A DNA stretch of 64,000 nucleotides from assembly GCF_028372415.1 (NCBI RefSeq), contig NC_092875.1, positions 57,586,919-57,650,918 of the forward strand, given 5' to 3'. Origin of the DNA: Notamacropus eugenii. Lineage: Eukaryota; Chordata; Mammalia; Diprotodontia; Macropodidae. The position numbers and the translations under genes are program-made. Positions 1-11,074 of the stretch are shown in pieces. Each line of letters starts with the position of its first letter. The stretch's first letter is position 1. Under the pieces are notes generated by a model. That model saw nothing but the letters and a program-made list of their open reading frames with translations. It ran no database searches and was not told where the DNA came from.

Positions 1-180
1 ATATTATATAAAACCACTGGGCCATCGCCAGTTGTCTTGACTTTGGATTCCAATGACTTTGGAGGAGAAAGTGAAGCTGATGACTTTGCACAACTCTGAC
101 CCACTTAAATCCAATTCACTTTCAAGTAAAGACATCACCCTTCTGATGTCATTGGTCTACTTTAAGAACAAAGGATGAAT
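1..180 (+). repeat. SINE 3' fragment (extended CORE-SINE)
   Basis: A diverged copy of the 3' half of the SINE seen complete at 45955-46255 and 48022-48331. It shares the 'ggattcagatggctctggaggagaagtg'-type block and the terminal tail ending in a 'gaacaaaggatgaa'-like sequence. The head lies outside the window or is lost. Confidence 0.6.
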
Positions 181-194
181 TACAAGCCACAACA

Positions 195-1217
195 GTGTAA
201 AACCACACTATGTATACTTCTATTTATCATGTCTTTCTCTGGAGGAGGGTAGCATCTTCCTTCATGGTCCTTTGTAGTTGATTTGAGTATTTATAATATT
301 CAGAGTAACTGAGTCATTCACAGCTATTCTCTGAACAATATTGCTGTTACTACATACAGTGTTCTCTTCCTTCTGCTTATTTTACTTTTCATTATTTCAT
401 GCAAGTCTTTCCGAGTTTTTCTAAAATCAACTTGCTTATCATTTCTTACAGCGCAGTAGTATTCTATTGCAATCATATACCATAACTTGCTTAGCCACTC
501 CCCAATTGATGGGTATCCCTTCAATTGCCAATTCTTCACCACCACAAAGAAAGCTGCTATAAATTTTTTAGAACATATAGATTAGTTTCCCTTTCCCCTG
601 GTCACCTTAGGACACAGCCCTAATAGTGGTGAAAGGTAGACATAGTTTTATAACTCTGGGCATACTTTCAGATTGTTCTCAAAAATGGTTAGATCAGTTC
701 ACAGTTCCTCCAACAGTGTACTAGTGTCCTAATTTACCATGTATTCATCAATATTTGTCATTTTCCCCTTCTATCATTTTAGCCAATCTGATAGGTGTGA
801 GATGATCTCAAAACTGTTTTGATTTGTATTTCTCTAGAGAACATTTTTTCATATGATTATATATAACTTTGATTTCTGCATCCAAAAACTGCGTTTGACC
901 ATTGATCAATTGCATTTGACTCCTGGATTTTAAGTGTCTTTGACCATTTATCAAAGTTAATGAAGTTAATAATATTCTTATAAGTTTGACAAAATGATCT
1001 ATATGTTTGAGATATGAGATCTTTATTTGGTAAACTGTTTGTAAAAATCCCCCCCCTTCTTCTGCTTTCCTTCTAATCTTGGTTACGTTGGTTTTATTCG
1101 TACAATCTTTTTAATTTAATGTAATTAAAATTATCCATTTTATTTTTCACAATGATCTCTATTTCTTATTTATTCATAAATTCTTCTCTCCATAAATTTG
1201 GTAGTATGTTCCTTTTC
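195..1217 (-). mobile_element. Old L1 remnant, ORF2 3' part
   Basis: Read on the minus strand, 324-545 encodes 73 residues that align with the extreme C-terminus of the ORF2 protein at 52202-56092; both contain a PSIGEW segment followed by an LWYM..EYYCA block. The rest is L1 ORF2 3' sequence with stops and frameshifts. It is one half of an element whose upstream part continues at 4162-4445; the HAL1 between them is a later insertion. The copy is dead and strongly diverged. Confidence 0.8.
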
Positions 1218-1230
1218 CTTCTAATTTCTT
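1218..1230. repeat. Target-site duplication, left, of HAL1 copy 1
   Basis: CTTCTAATTTCTT here is repeated exactly at 4162-4174 on the other side of the HAL1. It marks insertion by L1-type target-primed reverse transcription. Confidence 0.8.
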
Positions 1231-2049
1231 TTGTTTTTTAATTTCTTTATTTAAGTTTTCAAATTCATTTCCAAAAAATTTTTGGGTTCCAAATTTTCTC
1301 CCCATTTCTCCCCTCCCCCCACCCCAAAATGCCAAGCATTCTAATTACTCCTATCACCAATCTGTCTGCCCTTCTGACATCCCTCCCTTCCCTTATCCCC
1401 ATCTTCTCTTTTGTCCCATAGGGCGAGATAAATTTCTATACCCCATTACCTGTATTATTTCCTAGTTGCAAGAACAATACTCAAGAGTTGTTCCTAAAAC
1501 TTTGAGTTCCAACTTCTCTTCATACCTTCCTCCTCACCCATTCCCTTTGGGAAGGCAAGCAATTCAATATAGGCCATATCTGTGAAGTTTTGCAAATGAC
1601 TTCCATAATAGTCATGTTGTGTAAGACTAACTATATTTCCCTCCATCCTGTCCTGCCCCCCATTTATTCTATTCTCTCTTTTGATCCTATCTCTCCCCAA
1701 GAGTGTTGACTTCTAATTGCTCCCTCCTCCCATTGCTCCCTTCCATTATCCCCCCCCCACCCTGCTTATCCCTTTCTCCCCCACTTTCCTGTATTGTAAG
1801 ATAGGTTTTCATACCAAAATGAGTGTGTATTTTATTCTTTCCTTTAGTCGAATGTGATGAGAGTAAACTTCATGTTTTTTCTCTCACCTCCCTGCTTTGT
1901 CCTTCCTCTGAAAAGTCATTTACTTGCCTCTTTTATGAGAGATAATTTGCCCCATTCCATTTCTCCCTTTCTCCTCCCAATATATTTCTCTCTCACCACT
2001 TAATTTCATTTTTTTAAAGATATGATCCCATCCTATTCTATTCACCTTG

Positions 2050-2075
2050 TGCTCTCTCTGTCTGTCTGTCTCTCT

Positions 2076-2113
<38 letters not shown>
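2050..2113. repeat. (TCTG)n/(TG)n microsatellite inside HAL1
   Basis: A short TCTG/TC tract runs straight into about 17 TG units. A shorter TG tract lies at the same place in HAL1 copy 2 (29219-29250), so the tract is part of the element and varies in length between copies. Confidence 0.9.
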
Positions 2114-2116
<3 letters not shown>

Positions 2117-2239
2117 CCCACCAACTACCCAGATACTGAAAAAAGTTTTCAAGAGTTACAAATATTGTCTTTCCATGTAGGAATGTAAACAGTCCAACTT
2201 TTGTAAGTCCCTTATGATTTTTCTTTGCTGTTTACCTTT

Positions 2240-3359
2240 TCATGCTTCTCTTGATTCTTGTGTTTGAAAGTCAAATTTTCTTTTTAGCTCTGGTCTTTTC
2301 ATCAAGAATGCTTGAAAGTCCTCTATTTCATTGAAAGACCATTTTCCCCTCTGAAGTATTATACTCAGTTTTGCTGGGTAGGTGATTCTTGGTTTTAGTC
2401 CTAGTTCCTTTGACTTCTGGAATGTGATATTCCACACCCTTCAATCCCTTAATGTAGAAGCCTCTAGATCTTGTGTCATCCTGATTGTATTTCAAGAATA
2501 CTTGAATCGTTTCTTTCTAGCTGCTTGCAATATTTTCTCCTTGACCTGGGAACTCTGGAATTTGGCCACAATGTTCCTAAGAGTTTCTTTTTTTGGATCA
2601 CTTTCAGGAGGTGATCAGTGGATTCTTTCAATATTTATTTTGCCCCCTGGTTCCAGAATATCAAGAAAATTTTCCTTGATAACTTCATGAAAGATGATGT
2701 CCAGGCTCTTTTTTTGATCGGCTTTCAGGTAGTTACATAATTTTTAAATTGTCTCTCCTGGATCTATTTTCTAGGTCAGTTGTTTTTCCAATGAGATATT
2801 TCACATTATCTTCCATTTTTTCATTCTTTTGGTTTGGTTTTGTGATTTCTTGGTTTCTCATCAAGTCATTAGCCTCCATCTGTTCCATTCTAATTTTGAA
2901 AGAACAATTTTCTTCAGTGAGCTTTTGAACCTCGTTTTCCATTTGGCTAATTCTGCTTTTGAAAGCATTCTTCTCCTCATTGGCTTTTTGAACCTCTTTT
3001 GCCAATTGAGTTAGCCTATTTTTCAAGGTGTTATTTTCTTCAGCATTTTTTTGAGTCTCCTTTAGCAAGGTGTTGGCCCACTTTTCATGCTTTTCTTGCA
3101 TCTCTCTCATTTCTCTTCCTAGTTTTTCCTCCACCTCTCTTATTTGATTTTCAAAATCCTTTTTGAGCTCTTCAATGGCCTGAGACCATTGACTATTTAT
3201 TTGGGATGTTTGGAATACAGAAGTCTTGACTTTTATGTCTTTCCCTGATGTTAAGCATTGTTCTTCCTCATCAGAAAAGATGGGAGAAGATATCTGTTCA
3301 CCAAGAAAGTAGCCTTCTATGGTCTTATTTTTTTCCCCCTTTTTTGGGCATTTTACCAA
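2240..3359 (-). pseudogene. HAL1 ORF1 remnant
   Basis: The reading runs from an ATG at 3359 through 208 codons to 2733 (N-terminus and coiled coil). It resumes after a break in 2240-2437 with the C-terminal domain. The first part has many heptad-like K/E-rich stretches and the conserved block before the RNA-binding domain containing YLIGKTTDLENRSRR. The last part ends in SREA and contains TYPAK and RPELK. This is the L1 ORF1p architecture (coiled coil, RRM, C-terminal domain), an RNA-binding nucleic-acid chaperone. The frame is broken after LKIM, so no full protein can be made. Confidence 0.8.
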
Positions 3360-4161
3360 CCAGTTACTTGACTTTTGGGTCCTTTGTCAAGAGTAGGGTA
3401 TACTCTGGGAATCTGTAATATCTCAGTTCCTCCAAGGTGGCACAATCCAGCATGTACACTGATTTGGAAGCAGGGAGAGATTTTTGTGTCCAGAATCTTA
3501 GCATTTACCTCTCCTCAGCCACCTGGCCTCCAGTTCCACCAAGTCAGCGCTGGGGCTGATTTTCAGATAAGCTGGATGCGCAGGGCTGCCATTCAGTGTG
3601 AGACAAAGACCAGCTCCCCCAGGGCCTCCACACAGGGCTGAGGCAAGACTCAGCTCTTCAGTGCCCCCAGAGGTTTTACAATCCAACAATGTATGCAGGC
3701 TGCTGTAGGGGCTGCCGTCACAACTTCTGCTGCCTGCCCAATGTGGCCTCTGCAGTCTGCTGCCTGAGGCTGGAGCTATGGGAAGGCCCTTCTCCCTTCC
3801 TGGCCAGCTGAAAAAACCCTGTGACTGACTTTTGGTGCCTGTGGGTTGAGGGATCTGAGGATCCACTGCTATGACTGGAGATTCCACCCCCAAGGTGTCC
3901 TCCTTCCAGAGTCTTGTCACGCACTGCCACTTGGCCAAGCCTGAGCTGGGCTCCACGCTCCTCTCCATGTCCTGCACAACCAACATTTCCTGTGGGCCTT
4001 TCAGGTCACCCTGGGCTGGAAATCTTCTCCACTCTGTTGTTTTCCACTTCTGCTGCTCCAAAATTTGTTGAGAGTCCCTCTCTACAGGTATTTTATGGGC
4101 TGTGTGGGGAGACCCTGCGTATGTGTGTCTTTCTACTCTGCCATCTTGGCTCCGCCCCCCT

Positions 4162-4445
4162 CTTCTAATTTCTTGTGATATCTCCCTTGATATCTATTTT
4201 TTGTATCCATTTTGATCTTATAAAAGGTGTAAATGGTGTCAGATATTGATCTATACCCAATTTCTGCCAGACTGCTTTTTCATTTTCTCAACAAGTTTTT
4301 TCAAACAATGAATTCTTATTCCAAAAGCTTAAATCTTTACATTTGCCAAACACAAGATTACTGTAATCATTTGTTACTGTCTATTGCTTGGAAGCATTTT
4401 TCTTCTTCAATTTCCCCCTTGGGTCACACAGAATCCCACAGAATT
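4162..4445 (-). mobile_element. Old L1 remnant, continuation upstream of the HAL1 insertion
   Basis: Begins with the right-hand target duplication of HAL1 copy 1 (4162-4174). It aligns on the minus strand with ORF2 sequence of the intact L1 at about 53060-53280 (the 'gtgtcag.tattgatctatacccaatttctgcca' stretch). Together with 195-1217 it was a single 5'-truncated L1 before the HAL1 landed. Confidence 0.75.
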
Positions 4446-4689
4446 TCATAGTTGGTGATCAATGTAGTGATTAGCGGATTGACATCTACACTGAAGAAGA
4501 TTCTGTAATGTGACTCCACATGTTTTGAACTTCCACCATGTTCTGCTCAACATTTTTTTCACTTACTTGGTTGAAAGGACATGTGATGTGTTTCTTAAAT
4601 TTTTAGATAACATGAATCTGTGAGGGATAGCTGTGAGGGATAGTTGAAGGACCAAACTGAAATTTCTGCCTTCCCCACCCTATAGGCTT
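4446..4689. other. Unassigned stretch
   Basis: AT-rich sequence with no gene, clear repeat or RNA signal that I can recognise. Confidence 0.4.
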
Positions 4690-5235
4690 GAATAATAGGC
4701 CACATTTAATACAATAAGATGTTTTGAAGATAAATATCAAGTCCTTTACTTGGGTTAAAAAAGTCAACTGCCAGAGCACAGGATAGAGTAGACACAGCTA
4801 CAGAAGACCTCTGAATTTTCATGGACTGTCATGATGCTCCATATGAGTTGACAATGTGTCATAGAAGCCGATATGAACTTAGTGTGAAATGGGATATGTA
4901 TAGTTTCCAGAATAATGTAGCTGATGGTAGCATTGAAAGAATAGAAAAGAAGACTGAGGAAAGTGCACAATAATTGTCTTTAAGTAAATGAAATGCTCAC
5001 AAGTAATACAGTCATTAGCCTTGTTCTTGTCACCAGAGGTCAGGTCTAAAAGAAATGACTGAGTTACAAGGAAGTGATTAGAGCTTTATGTAAGTAAAAA
5101 CTTTTTTTTTTTTTTTGACAATTAGAATTTTCCAAAAGTGGAATGGGCTCTTTTGGGAAGTAGTGGATTGACCTTCATTGGAGATCTTCCAAGGGAGATG
5201 GGGTTGATTGCTTAGTAGGACTTCAGCAGAGATTT
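4690..5235 (+). mobile_element. CR1/L3 LINE remnant, 3' part
   Basis: Plus-strand sequence shares with 10420-11010 the block resembling 'aaatgtaaagtcttacacttgggttcaaaaaatcaact', and ends with a 'gggaagtagtggattgacc..cattggagatcttccaag'-type 3' segment. That order is characteristic of CR1/L3 LINE 3' ends, also seen at 33490-33943 and 63666-63975. It contains a poly-T run at about 5102-5117. Heavily decayed, no open frame. Confidence 0.65.
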
Positions 5236-5619
5236 CTATTCTGGAAATGTGTAAACCATGGGAATCGAGGAGGTTGGTGAACTGGGAGGTCAATGTGTTT
5301 GAGGACCCATCAATATGATATTCAAATGTCACATTATGAGGGAGGGTTTGGTGTGAAAATGAAGATGATAAGAACTTCTAGAGAAAGGAGAATACTTGAG
5401 GGCTGGTAGAATACTGTTATGAGGACCTAGAGAAGGTTATATAGACAGATGAAATGAACCTTGTTTAGTAATGACAGTAGGCTGAGGATATAGAAGATAC
5501 CATGAGGAACAAGGAATATATGTACTCCCTATCTTGGGCAGTGGGGCCACAAAATAACATATACCTAGTGATGGAGAGGTTTCAGCAATGTAGTGTCTTG
5601 CAAAAGAGAGATAGGAGAA
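5236..5619. other. Unassigned old repeat-like stretch
   Basis: Purine-rich sequence without a gene. It resumes in character after 6857, so the class II ERV at 5626-6850 appears to have inserted into it. Confidence 0.35.
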
Positions 5620-5625
5620 GTAGTC
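5620..5625. repeat. 6-bp target duplication, left, of class II ERV
   Basis: GTAGTC directly precedes the LTR and recurs at 6851-6856 directly after the partial 3' LTR. Six-base duplications are typical of betaretrovirus-like (class II) integrases. Confidence 0.8.
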
Positions 5626-6231
5626 TGTTGGGATTGGAAGCTCAAATCCATGTGGATGGTCTCGGGCGGGTAAAAGTGGGACTTCTAAATCTTAGAGTCT
5701 TACGAGGCCCTCCATGAACAGCGGGGGTTCGAGAAGGTCAGACTGAGCTAGCTCGGCTAGCTCGGGTATTTCCGCCTCTCCCCCGGAGATACCTGATGGG
5801 TGGAGTCTCCCTGCCCTCGAGATTGTCCCGGATTGGAGCACACCTAGTTACCTAACAGCACGGTATTGAGATGCAAACTGTGCGGCTGAAGGTTAAATAG
5901 GATTGAGGAAGCCTGAAAGCTCTCTCTTAGCACGTGTGGAGCCAAAGAGGACAGTAGGCTCCGCTTCTTTTCTTTCCTCTCTCCCCTCCCCCTCTCTCCC
6001 CGCTTGTACTTCTACTTCCAATCCCTTAAGCTTAGCCTCCTTAGGAAATCTCCCCCTCTTCCTCCTAAGGAAGACCCCCCTGCACTTGTAACTAGACCCT
6101 GTAATAAAGCTCAACCCCTGTTCGACTCTGGAACGTCCTTTCTCTCATACGTTTATCCGGTTTGGCCAACCAAAGACCTGGGACAGGTAAGAAAGACTCG
6201 GGTAGCCCAATACAGGCCTCTAGGCCTGGCA
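5626..6231 (+). mobile_element. Class II ERV 5' LTR
   Basis: A 606-bp LTR with TG at 5626 and CA at 6230-6231. It contains a C/T-rich segment, an AATAAA poly(A) signal at 6103-6108 and an R/U5 part ending in 'ggcctctaggcctggca'. Positions 6033-6231 are repeated at 6648-6850 with roughly ten differences. A splice-donor-like 'ACAGGTAAGA' lies near its end, at about 6184-6193. The 5' boundary is set by the 6-bp target duplication. Confidence 0.85.
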
Positions 6232-6233
6232 GT

Positions 6234-6251
6234 TGGTGCCCCAACAGGGAT
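6234..6251 (+). promoter_or_regulatory. Primer binding site, tRNA-Lys-like
   Basis: TGGTGCCCCAACAGGGAT begins two bases after the LTR. It resembles the lysine tRNA primer sites of betaretroviruses and lentiviruses but with mismatches, so the exact tRNA is uncertain. It agrees with the 6-bp target duplication and the beta-like gag. Confidence 0.6.
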
Positions 6252-6385
6252 TGGGAGCGTAGATAATCCTGGGTGCTTTTGGGGTACACCCGGAAGGGGC
6301 TGTGAAAGAAGCGAGTCCCGAATCCTAGATTCGGAAGGAGAGAAAGTGGAGAGAAGCTTCCCAAACCCCTGGGAAAAGGGCGGAG

Positions 6386-6650
6386 ATGGGGAATCTATTG
6401 CCAGTAATAAAGCCAGAGGAACAGGAGGTCTGGGCTGAGAAACTTCACAGGGAATGCAGGAAGGCGGGGGTCACAATAGAGTTAGATGACCTCCGAGAAT
6501 TTTGTAAAAGGATTTGGAAAGTTTCTCCTTGGCTCAAGCAGGCAGGAATATCAAGAGAAAAATGGGGAGCGGTCGGAGAGCAAATGACTGCTTACGAGCA
6601 ACAATACCCTGGGGAGCTGGAGGATTTAGATTTCCTGATATTCGGTGTAG
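6386..6650 (+). pseudogene. Class II ERV gag N-terminal fragment (matrix)
   Basis: An ATG at 6386 opens about 88 gag codons starting MGN, a myristoylation-type start. The fragment has a helix-rich matrix-like pattern with a conserved SPWLKQAG segment that looks like betaretroviral matrix proteins. The gag reading is cut near 6647-6650, where sequence jumps directly into the R/U5 part of the 3' LTR; the frame then runs on for some codons into LTR sequence. Capsid, nucleocapsid, protease, pol and env are entirely missing, so the element cannot make a working retroviral product. The short fragment itself has no internal stop. Confidence 0.7.
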
Positions 6651-6850
6651 CCTCCTTAGGAAATCTCCCCCTCTTCCTCCTAAGGAAGACTCCCCTGCAC
6701 TTGTAACCTGGACCCTGAAATAAAGCTCAACCCCTGTTCGACTCTGGAACGTCCTTTCTCTCATACGTTTATCCGGTTTGGCCAGCCGAAGACCTCGGAG
6801 GTGAGGTAGGAAAGACTCGGGTAGCCCAATACAGGCCTCTAGGTCTGGCA
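6648..6850 (+). mobile_element. Class II ERV partial 3' LTR
   Basis: Matches 6033-6231 of the 5' LTR at about 95 percent by eye, including the AATAAA signal and the CA end. The whole U3 and the 5' part of R are missing. The junction with gag falls at a shared 'tagcctcctt' start, so the deletion removed everything from mid-matrix to R. Followed by the GTAGTC duplication at 6851-6856. Confidence 0.85.
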
Positions 6851-6999
6851 GTAGTCAGAGAGCTAGGAGGATATCTGTAAGAATAGCGTCATGGAAGTCA
6901 AGGATGGAGAGACTATATAAAAGAAGTCAATATTTTGACACATAAAAGGGTGTAATTCCAAATAGATGAATCTTATTCTGTTAGGCAACAAAACTTAAA

Positions 7000-7250
7000 A
7001 AATAATAAAGATAATAATAGCTATTATTTATACAGCACATACCAAGTACATTATAATTTATAATTTCATTTGATCCTTATAGCTATCCTGAGAGGAAGGT
7101 GCTTTATTCTCTCTATTTTTATACTTGAGGAAACTGAAGTTAAGTGACTTTGCCAAAGGCACACAGCTAATAAATATATGAGTCAGGATTTGAATTCAGG
7201 TCTTACTGACTCCAGGTCCAGCTCTCTATCCATTGTGCCATCTATTTGTT
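7000..7250 (-). repeat. MIR/CORE-SINE
   Basis: Contains, in reverse orientation, the 'gaggaaactga..ttaagtgacttgcc..cacacagcta' core and ends with 'ccattgtgccatct', the complement of the tRNA-like head. It is a typical mammalian CORE-SINE copy. Confidence 0.8.
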
Positions 7251-7779
7251 AGAACAATATTTTTGACCTTTCTAAAATGTATTACATGTGATCAGCAAAG
7301 TAGCAGAGTATTTTTTAAAGAACAAAATTCACCCAACTTAACAACCTCAAATATATAGTAATTAAATCTGTATCAACAAGACAAAAATATACAAACACTG
7401 CTCAGGGTAAACACGTTATGAAATAACACTGGAGAACTCACATTTACCCTTATAACCCATGTGAACTCTGAGGCATTCTTATCCCAACAAATTGTAGGGG
7501 AAAGGCCAAGGACCTTGAATGATTGCGTGGGGGGTGGGGAGCAAGCTATAAATGTACTCTTCCTTCCCTACACTTGTTGCATCCTTAGCTTCAGTCCAGT
7601 TTGATATCTAGAAAGTTTCACCTGCAATGACTTCCAGTCTCCAACCTTTGTCCTCATTTTGTCCTCTTGATTTTTCTGACTATTCATCTTAGGTATTTTT
7701 ACTGAAAGCTTAGAGATGGGGGTGTGTCACCTTGATCCATTAGTTTTCTTGTGTCACAATTACATTCTGGCAGTTGTTT
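7251..7779. other. Unassigned stretch
   Basis: No gene or clear repeat seen. A 'gctataaatg' TATA-like sequence at about 7545 has no supporting exon and is not called a promoter. Confidence 0.35.
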
Positions 7780-9830
7780 GATAAATATTTGTTAATATCT
7801 ATTCTGTGTAAACCTCAGAAGTGCAGGAGAGATGGAGACTAAGAAAATGGTGCTTGAGAATGGGATTTAGATTTCTGGACAACAGTTCAATATGGACTTG
7901 ACAGATACCTGGCCAGATGTGAAGTCCACTGAACAAAAACTGATCAGAATGTTTTTGCCAGGTATCTTGTAGAACTAATTGGTATTAAACTAAAAGGATG
8001 AGGAAAAGAGATTTTCCATCTTTATCTCTCAAGTTAGATACCATAGAGAGTCATCGTCCAAAGAAAGACTTGTAGCTAAGACAACCAGATATTCATGGCA
8101 AACAAAATTCGAGAAAAATGACATTAGTTAATAAAAAAAAACTAGAGGTGCTATCCCTGGGAGACAACTGTTGTCATAAAGAGACTTACTGGGATGAAAT
8201 TTATGACTGGCCCATGTTTCTGGGATGGGAGTAGCTTATTCAAAAGAAACAGCACAGGTAAAGTAGGGGGAAGTACTGTATATTAAGAAATCATACTTAA
8301 AAAATCCTGGAGTCAGAGAGGGAAACTGGCAAAAAAATGTGGCTAAAGCTCAGAAGAGGCAAAATAGAAGAGATTTTGTCGTTGTTGTGTGCCATGTGGG
8401 TCACCTGGACAGAAGGAAATAGATGAGGTTGGGAAAGAGATCCCAAGCCTGCAGAAAGGGATAATATAGCAATGATTGGGGATTTCAGTTACTCAATCAA
8501 TTGATCAACATTTATTAAGAAACAAGTACTGTGCTAAGCACTGGAGCCATTTACTCTCTTTGTGCTAAAAGCAGAGCAGATAAGACATTTCTCACTTGCC
8601 TTAGTGACAGTCAGAGGAACAAACAAGTAGAAAGTCTATTCTCAATCTCTTTCAAAACAACAGGAGAGAAATGGCTGCTGGGATGGAAATGATGGAAACC
8701 TCTGGAGAAGTAAGTACTCTTTCCTAGAGTTTATGATAGAAGAGGATGTCTGGGTATAGGCTGACACATGCTCTAGATTTTGGAAAAGTAGATTTCACAA
8801 GGTTCAAAGGGCATAGAAGTATGATCCCACAGACTAAAATACTTCAGAGGAAATTAGTCCCGGAAGGATGAAATATACTTAAGAATAAAAGAAGAAACAA
8901 ATAGAAACTATTCTGATGAGATGGGTAAGTGGGATTTATCTGAAGAGATCGGTTTAGATGCATTTTTAATGCACCAGTCAATATGGATTTTTTTTTTTTA
9001 AAAGAAATGTACAGGCGATGGAAGCAAGACTAGGTGTAGCCGTATGAAAATTGCGAATGCTAAAGCTAAGAATGAATTGAAGCTGGTGAAGGAAGCTAAG
9101 GAAATTTTTTGTAAATGTTTACATACACAAAAAAATGGAAGATCAAAAAGGGATAGGACTTTTGCTTCAAGTGGACGGGACAATAATAATTTACAGTAGA
9201 GACAAAACCATGTTGCTCAACTGTTTTATTTTGTTTCTGATTTCTATAAGGAGAATTGCTGTTCCATTGGAAATGATGAAGTCAAAAATGACTAGCAGGG
9301 AGTTTATACTCAAGAAAAATAAAGAGATGTTAAAAAAGCATTTATTCCCTCTTTGAAAATTCAAATCACATGGCCCAGGTGAACAAAATTCCTGGTGTCT
9401 GAAAGAACTTGTGGATATGATTTTTGAGTGACAGATTGTGGCAAACAGGAGAGGCACCATAAGATTGGGGAAGGGAAAATGGTATGTTTTTGAAAGAGGC
9501 ATAAGAATGGGGTGCATAGTTTCTAGGCCAAGGATTTTGATTCTTAGGAAAAGTTTAGAATCCATTGTGAAAGAAATAATTGTTGACCATCTAGATAGGG
9601 GAAGCAGGGACCATAAAGAATCACCATCACTTCACAAGAACAGGTCATACCAGACCATCTTCATGTCTTTTTTTGGGGGGGGGGGGAGTCAGGATTACAA
9701 AACTAGTGTATGAAAGGAATGTAGTGGACATATTTTTCTAGATTTTAGCAAGATTTTATAAAGCATCTCATACTATTCTTATGGAGAAGAGGACAAGATA
9801 TGAGTTACCTGAGTAGGGATACTTTGGGTT
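7780..9830 (+). mobile_element. Ancient CR1/L3 LINE, endonuclease-to-RT part
   Basis: Around 8390-8500 the plus strand keeps a 'cacctggacagaaggaaatagatga..' stretch followed by 'attggggatttcagttac', which reads like the GDFNY endonuclease block of CR1/L3 ORF2. A small 'acatttattaag..agtactgtgctaagcactgg' repeat tail interrupts it at about 8497-8552. The remaining sequence to about 9.8 kb is compatible with the next part of the ORF but is too decayed to read. A poly-G run lies at 9675-9687. The likely 3' continuation is at 10420-11010. Confidence 0.5.
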
Positions 9831-10419
9831 CATTCTCCCATAACAAGGCAAGAAGCATCAGGATTTAAGGGGTACCCTTGAGGGGTTGTAAGTATCTTTC
9901 ACTAATTCTATTGCCTTAAGCAAGCCTTCATATTGGTATTTCCCTAGCCTTAGTTGCCAGTGATTAGTGTCCCAGATCCTTTTAATGAATGAATATCAGT
10001 AAACTTTGCTAAAGGGATATTTACTTTCATCACAAGGCAAAAACAAAAGTAAAATCATTTTCCCCAACACTACAGGGCATTTCCTTTTCTTCAGTCTCCG
10101 CAGAGAATGGGGTTAAACTTACCACAGCTTCAAGACAGCATTTGCCCTCACCCCATTCACTTCTAAGTGTATGTGTTTCAGCTAGCACTGGGCTGCATCC
10201 CTCAGCTCATTCCTCAGAGTCTTGATGCTGGGCTGCCTGGCACAAAACCTGGAATGTGTTCAGCTCCTTGACTTTTGGTAGTTTTGAGGCTCATAAGGCC
10301 ATAGCTGTCTCCAATACTTTACCTAAAAGCAGGACAGAAGGCAAGGAATAGTAGGTCATATGCATAGATAATGGCTTCAGACGGTGAGGGGTTATCATTG
10401 TCTCTTTGTCAAATTCACA
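9831..10419. other. Unassigned stretch between CR1/L3 parts
   Basis: No gene seen. It separates two CR1/L3 segments and may be a later insertion of an unrecognised element. Confidence 0.3.
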
Positions 10420-11010
10420 GATGAGGGGTAGTTAATACTATGCATGAAAGAATAAAAACCCAAGAAGATCTTGGACATTGGTTTGAATCTAACTAGGTGA
10501 AATTCAATAGGTATAAATGTAAAGTCTTTGTGTCCAAAAAAATCAACTTCACAAGTATAAGACTGGGTTAAGCATCAGTTATTCTGAAAAGGATCTGGAG
10601 GTTGTAGTGGACTGCAGCTCAACATGAGCCAGCCACGTGATGTGGCAGCAGATGATGTCATTTTGGTCTGAACAAAAGGTGTATTTCTTCCAAGAACAGG
10701 GAGGTCTCAGTCTCATCCTACTTTACCCTCATTAGACAACATCTGGAGTATTATGTTGAATTCTGGGCCCCATGGCTTAAGGCCATTGATAAGCTGAAGA
10801 ACAGTCAGTGTAGAGTTATCAGTATAGTGAAGGGCTTATGTCATTTGAAAATTGGTGTAAGGAATTGGTGGTGTATAAGTGAGGACACAAGATGAACATG
10901 AGAGCTGTCATCAAGTACCTGAAGGGTTATTATGTGGGGGAGGTTATTATGTGGGTTTGTTCTGTTTGTCCTCAGAGAGCAGAGCCAAGAGCCATTGGGA
11001 GAAGTTGCAA
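10420..11010 (+). mobile_element. CR1/L3 LINE, 3' part of ORF2 and 3' end
   Basis: Contains in order the blocks 'gaaattcaataggtataaatgtaaagtc', 'ctggaggttgtagtggactgcagctcaa', 'acatctggagtattatgttgaattctgggc' and 'gagctgtcatcaagtacctgaagggttat', the usual order in CR1/L3 reverse transcriptase C-termini. Multiple stops. Confidence 0.75.
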
Positions 11011-11074
11011 AGAGAACAATTGGCTTTAAATACCCTGTGCAGTACAATTAGCAACCTTCTAGCCATTTCAGTCG

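Larger units (their letters stand above)
1231..4161 (-). mobile_element. HAL1 (half-L1) copy 1, complete
   Basis: A minus-strand retrotransposon with an L1-type 5' tip at 4137-4160 (reverse complement of a GCCAAGATGG-type start, YY1-like). It has a 5' UTR, a decayed ORF1 at 2240-3359, a long pyrimidine-rich 3' region (1260-2040 on the plus strand) and a T-rich stretch at 1231-1255 corresponding to the A-tail. There is no trace of ORF2: endonuclease and reverse transcriptase sequences are absent between ORF1 and the 3' end. Length is about 2.9 kb, with 13-bp target duplications. HAL1 elements are known as L1 derivatives that keep only ORF1 and depend on an L1 ORF2 in trans. This copy sits inside an older L1. 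Confidence 0.8.

Noticed and set aside
3498..4168. A 187-codon minus-strand frame and plus-strand frames at 3.5-4.2 kb
   Set aside because: They fall in the HAL1 5' UTR; the composition is Pro/Ser/Gly-rich and the equivalent region of HAL1 copy 2 is not open in the same frame.
5903..6438. Open frames across the class II LTR
   Set aside because: They cross the poly(A) signal and the LTR/leader boundary and match no protein; only the gag start at 6386 is supported.
7545..7600. TATA-like promoter
   Set aside because: A single 'ctataaatg' word without an exon or other signals.
9675..9687. Poly-G run as a functional element
   Set aside because: Short homopolymer inside decayed LINE sequence.
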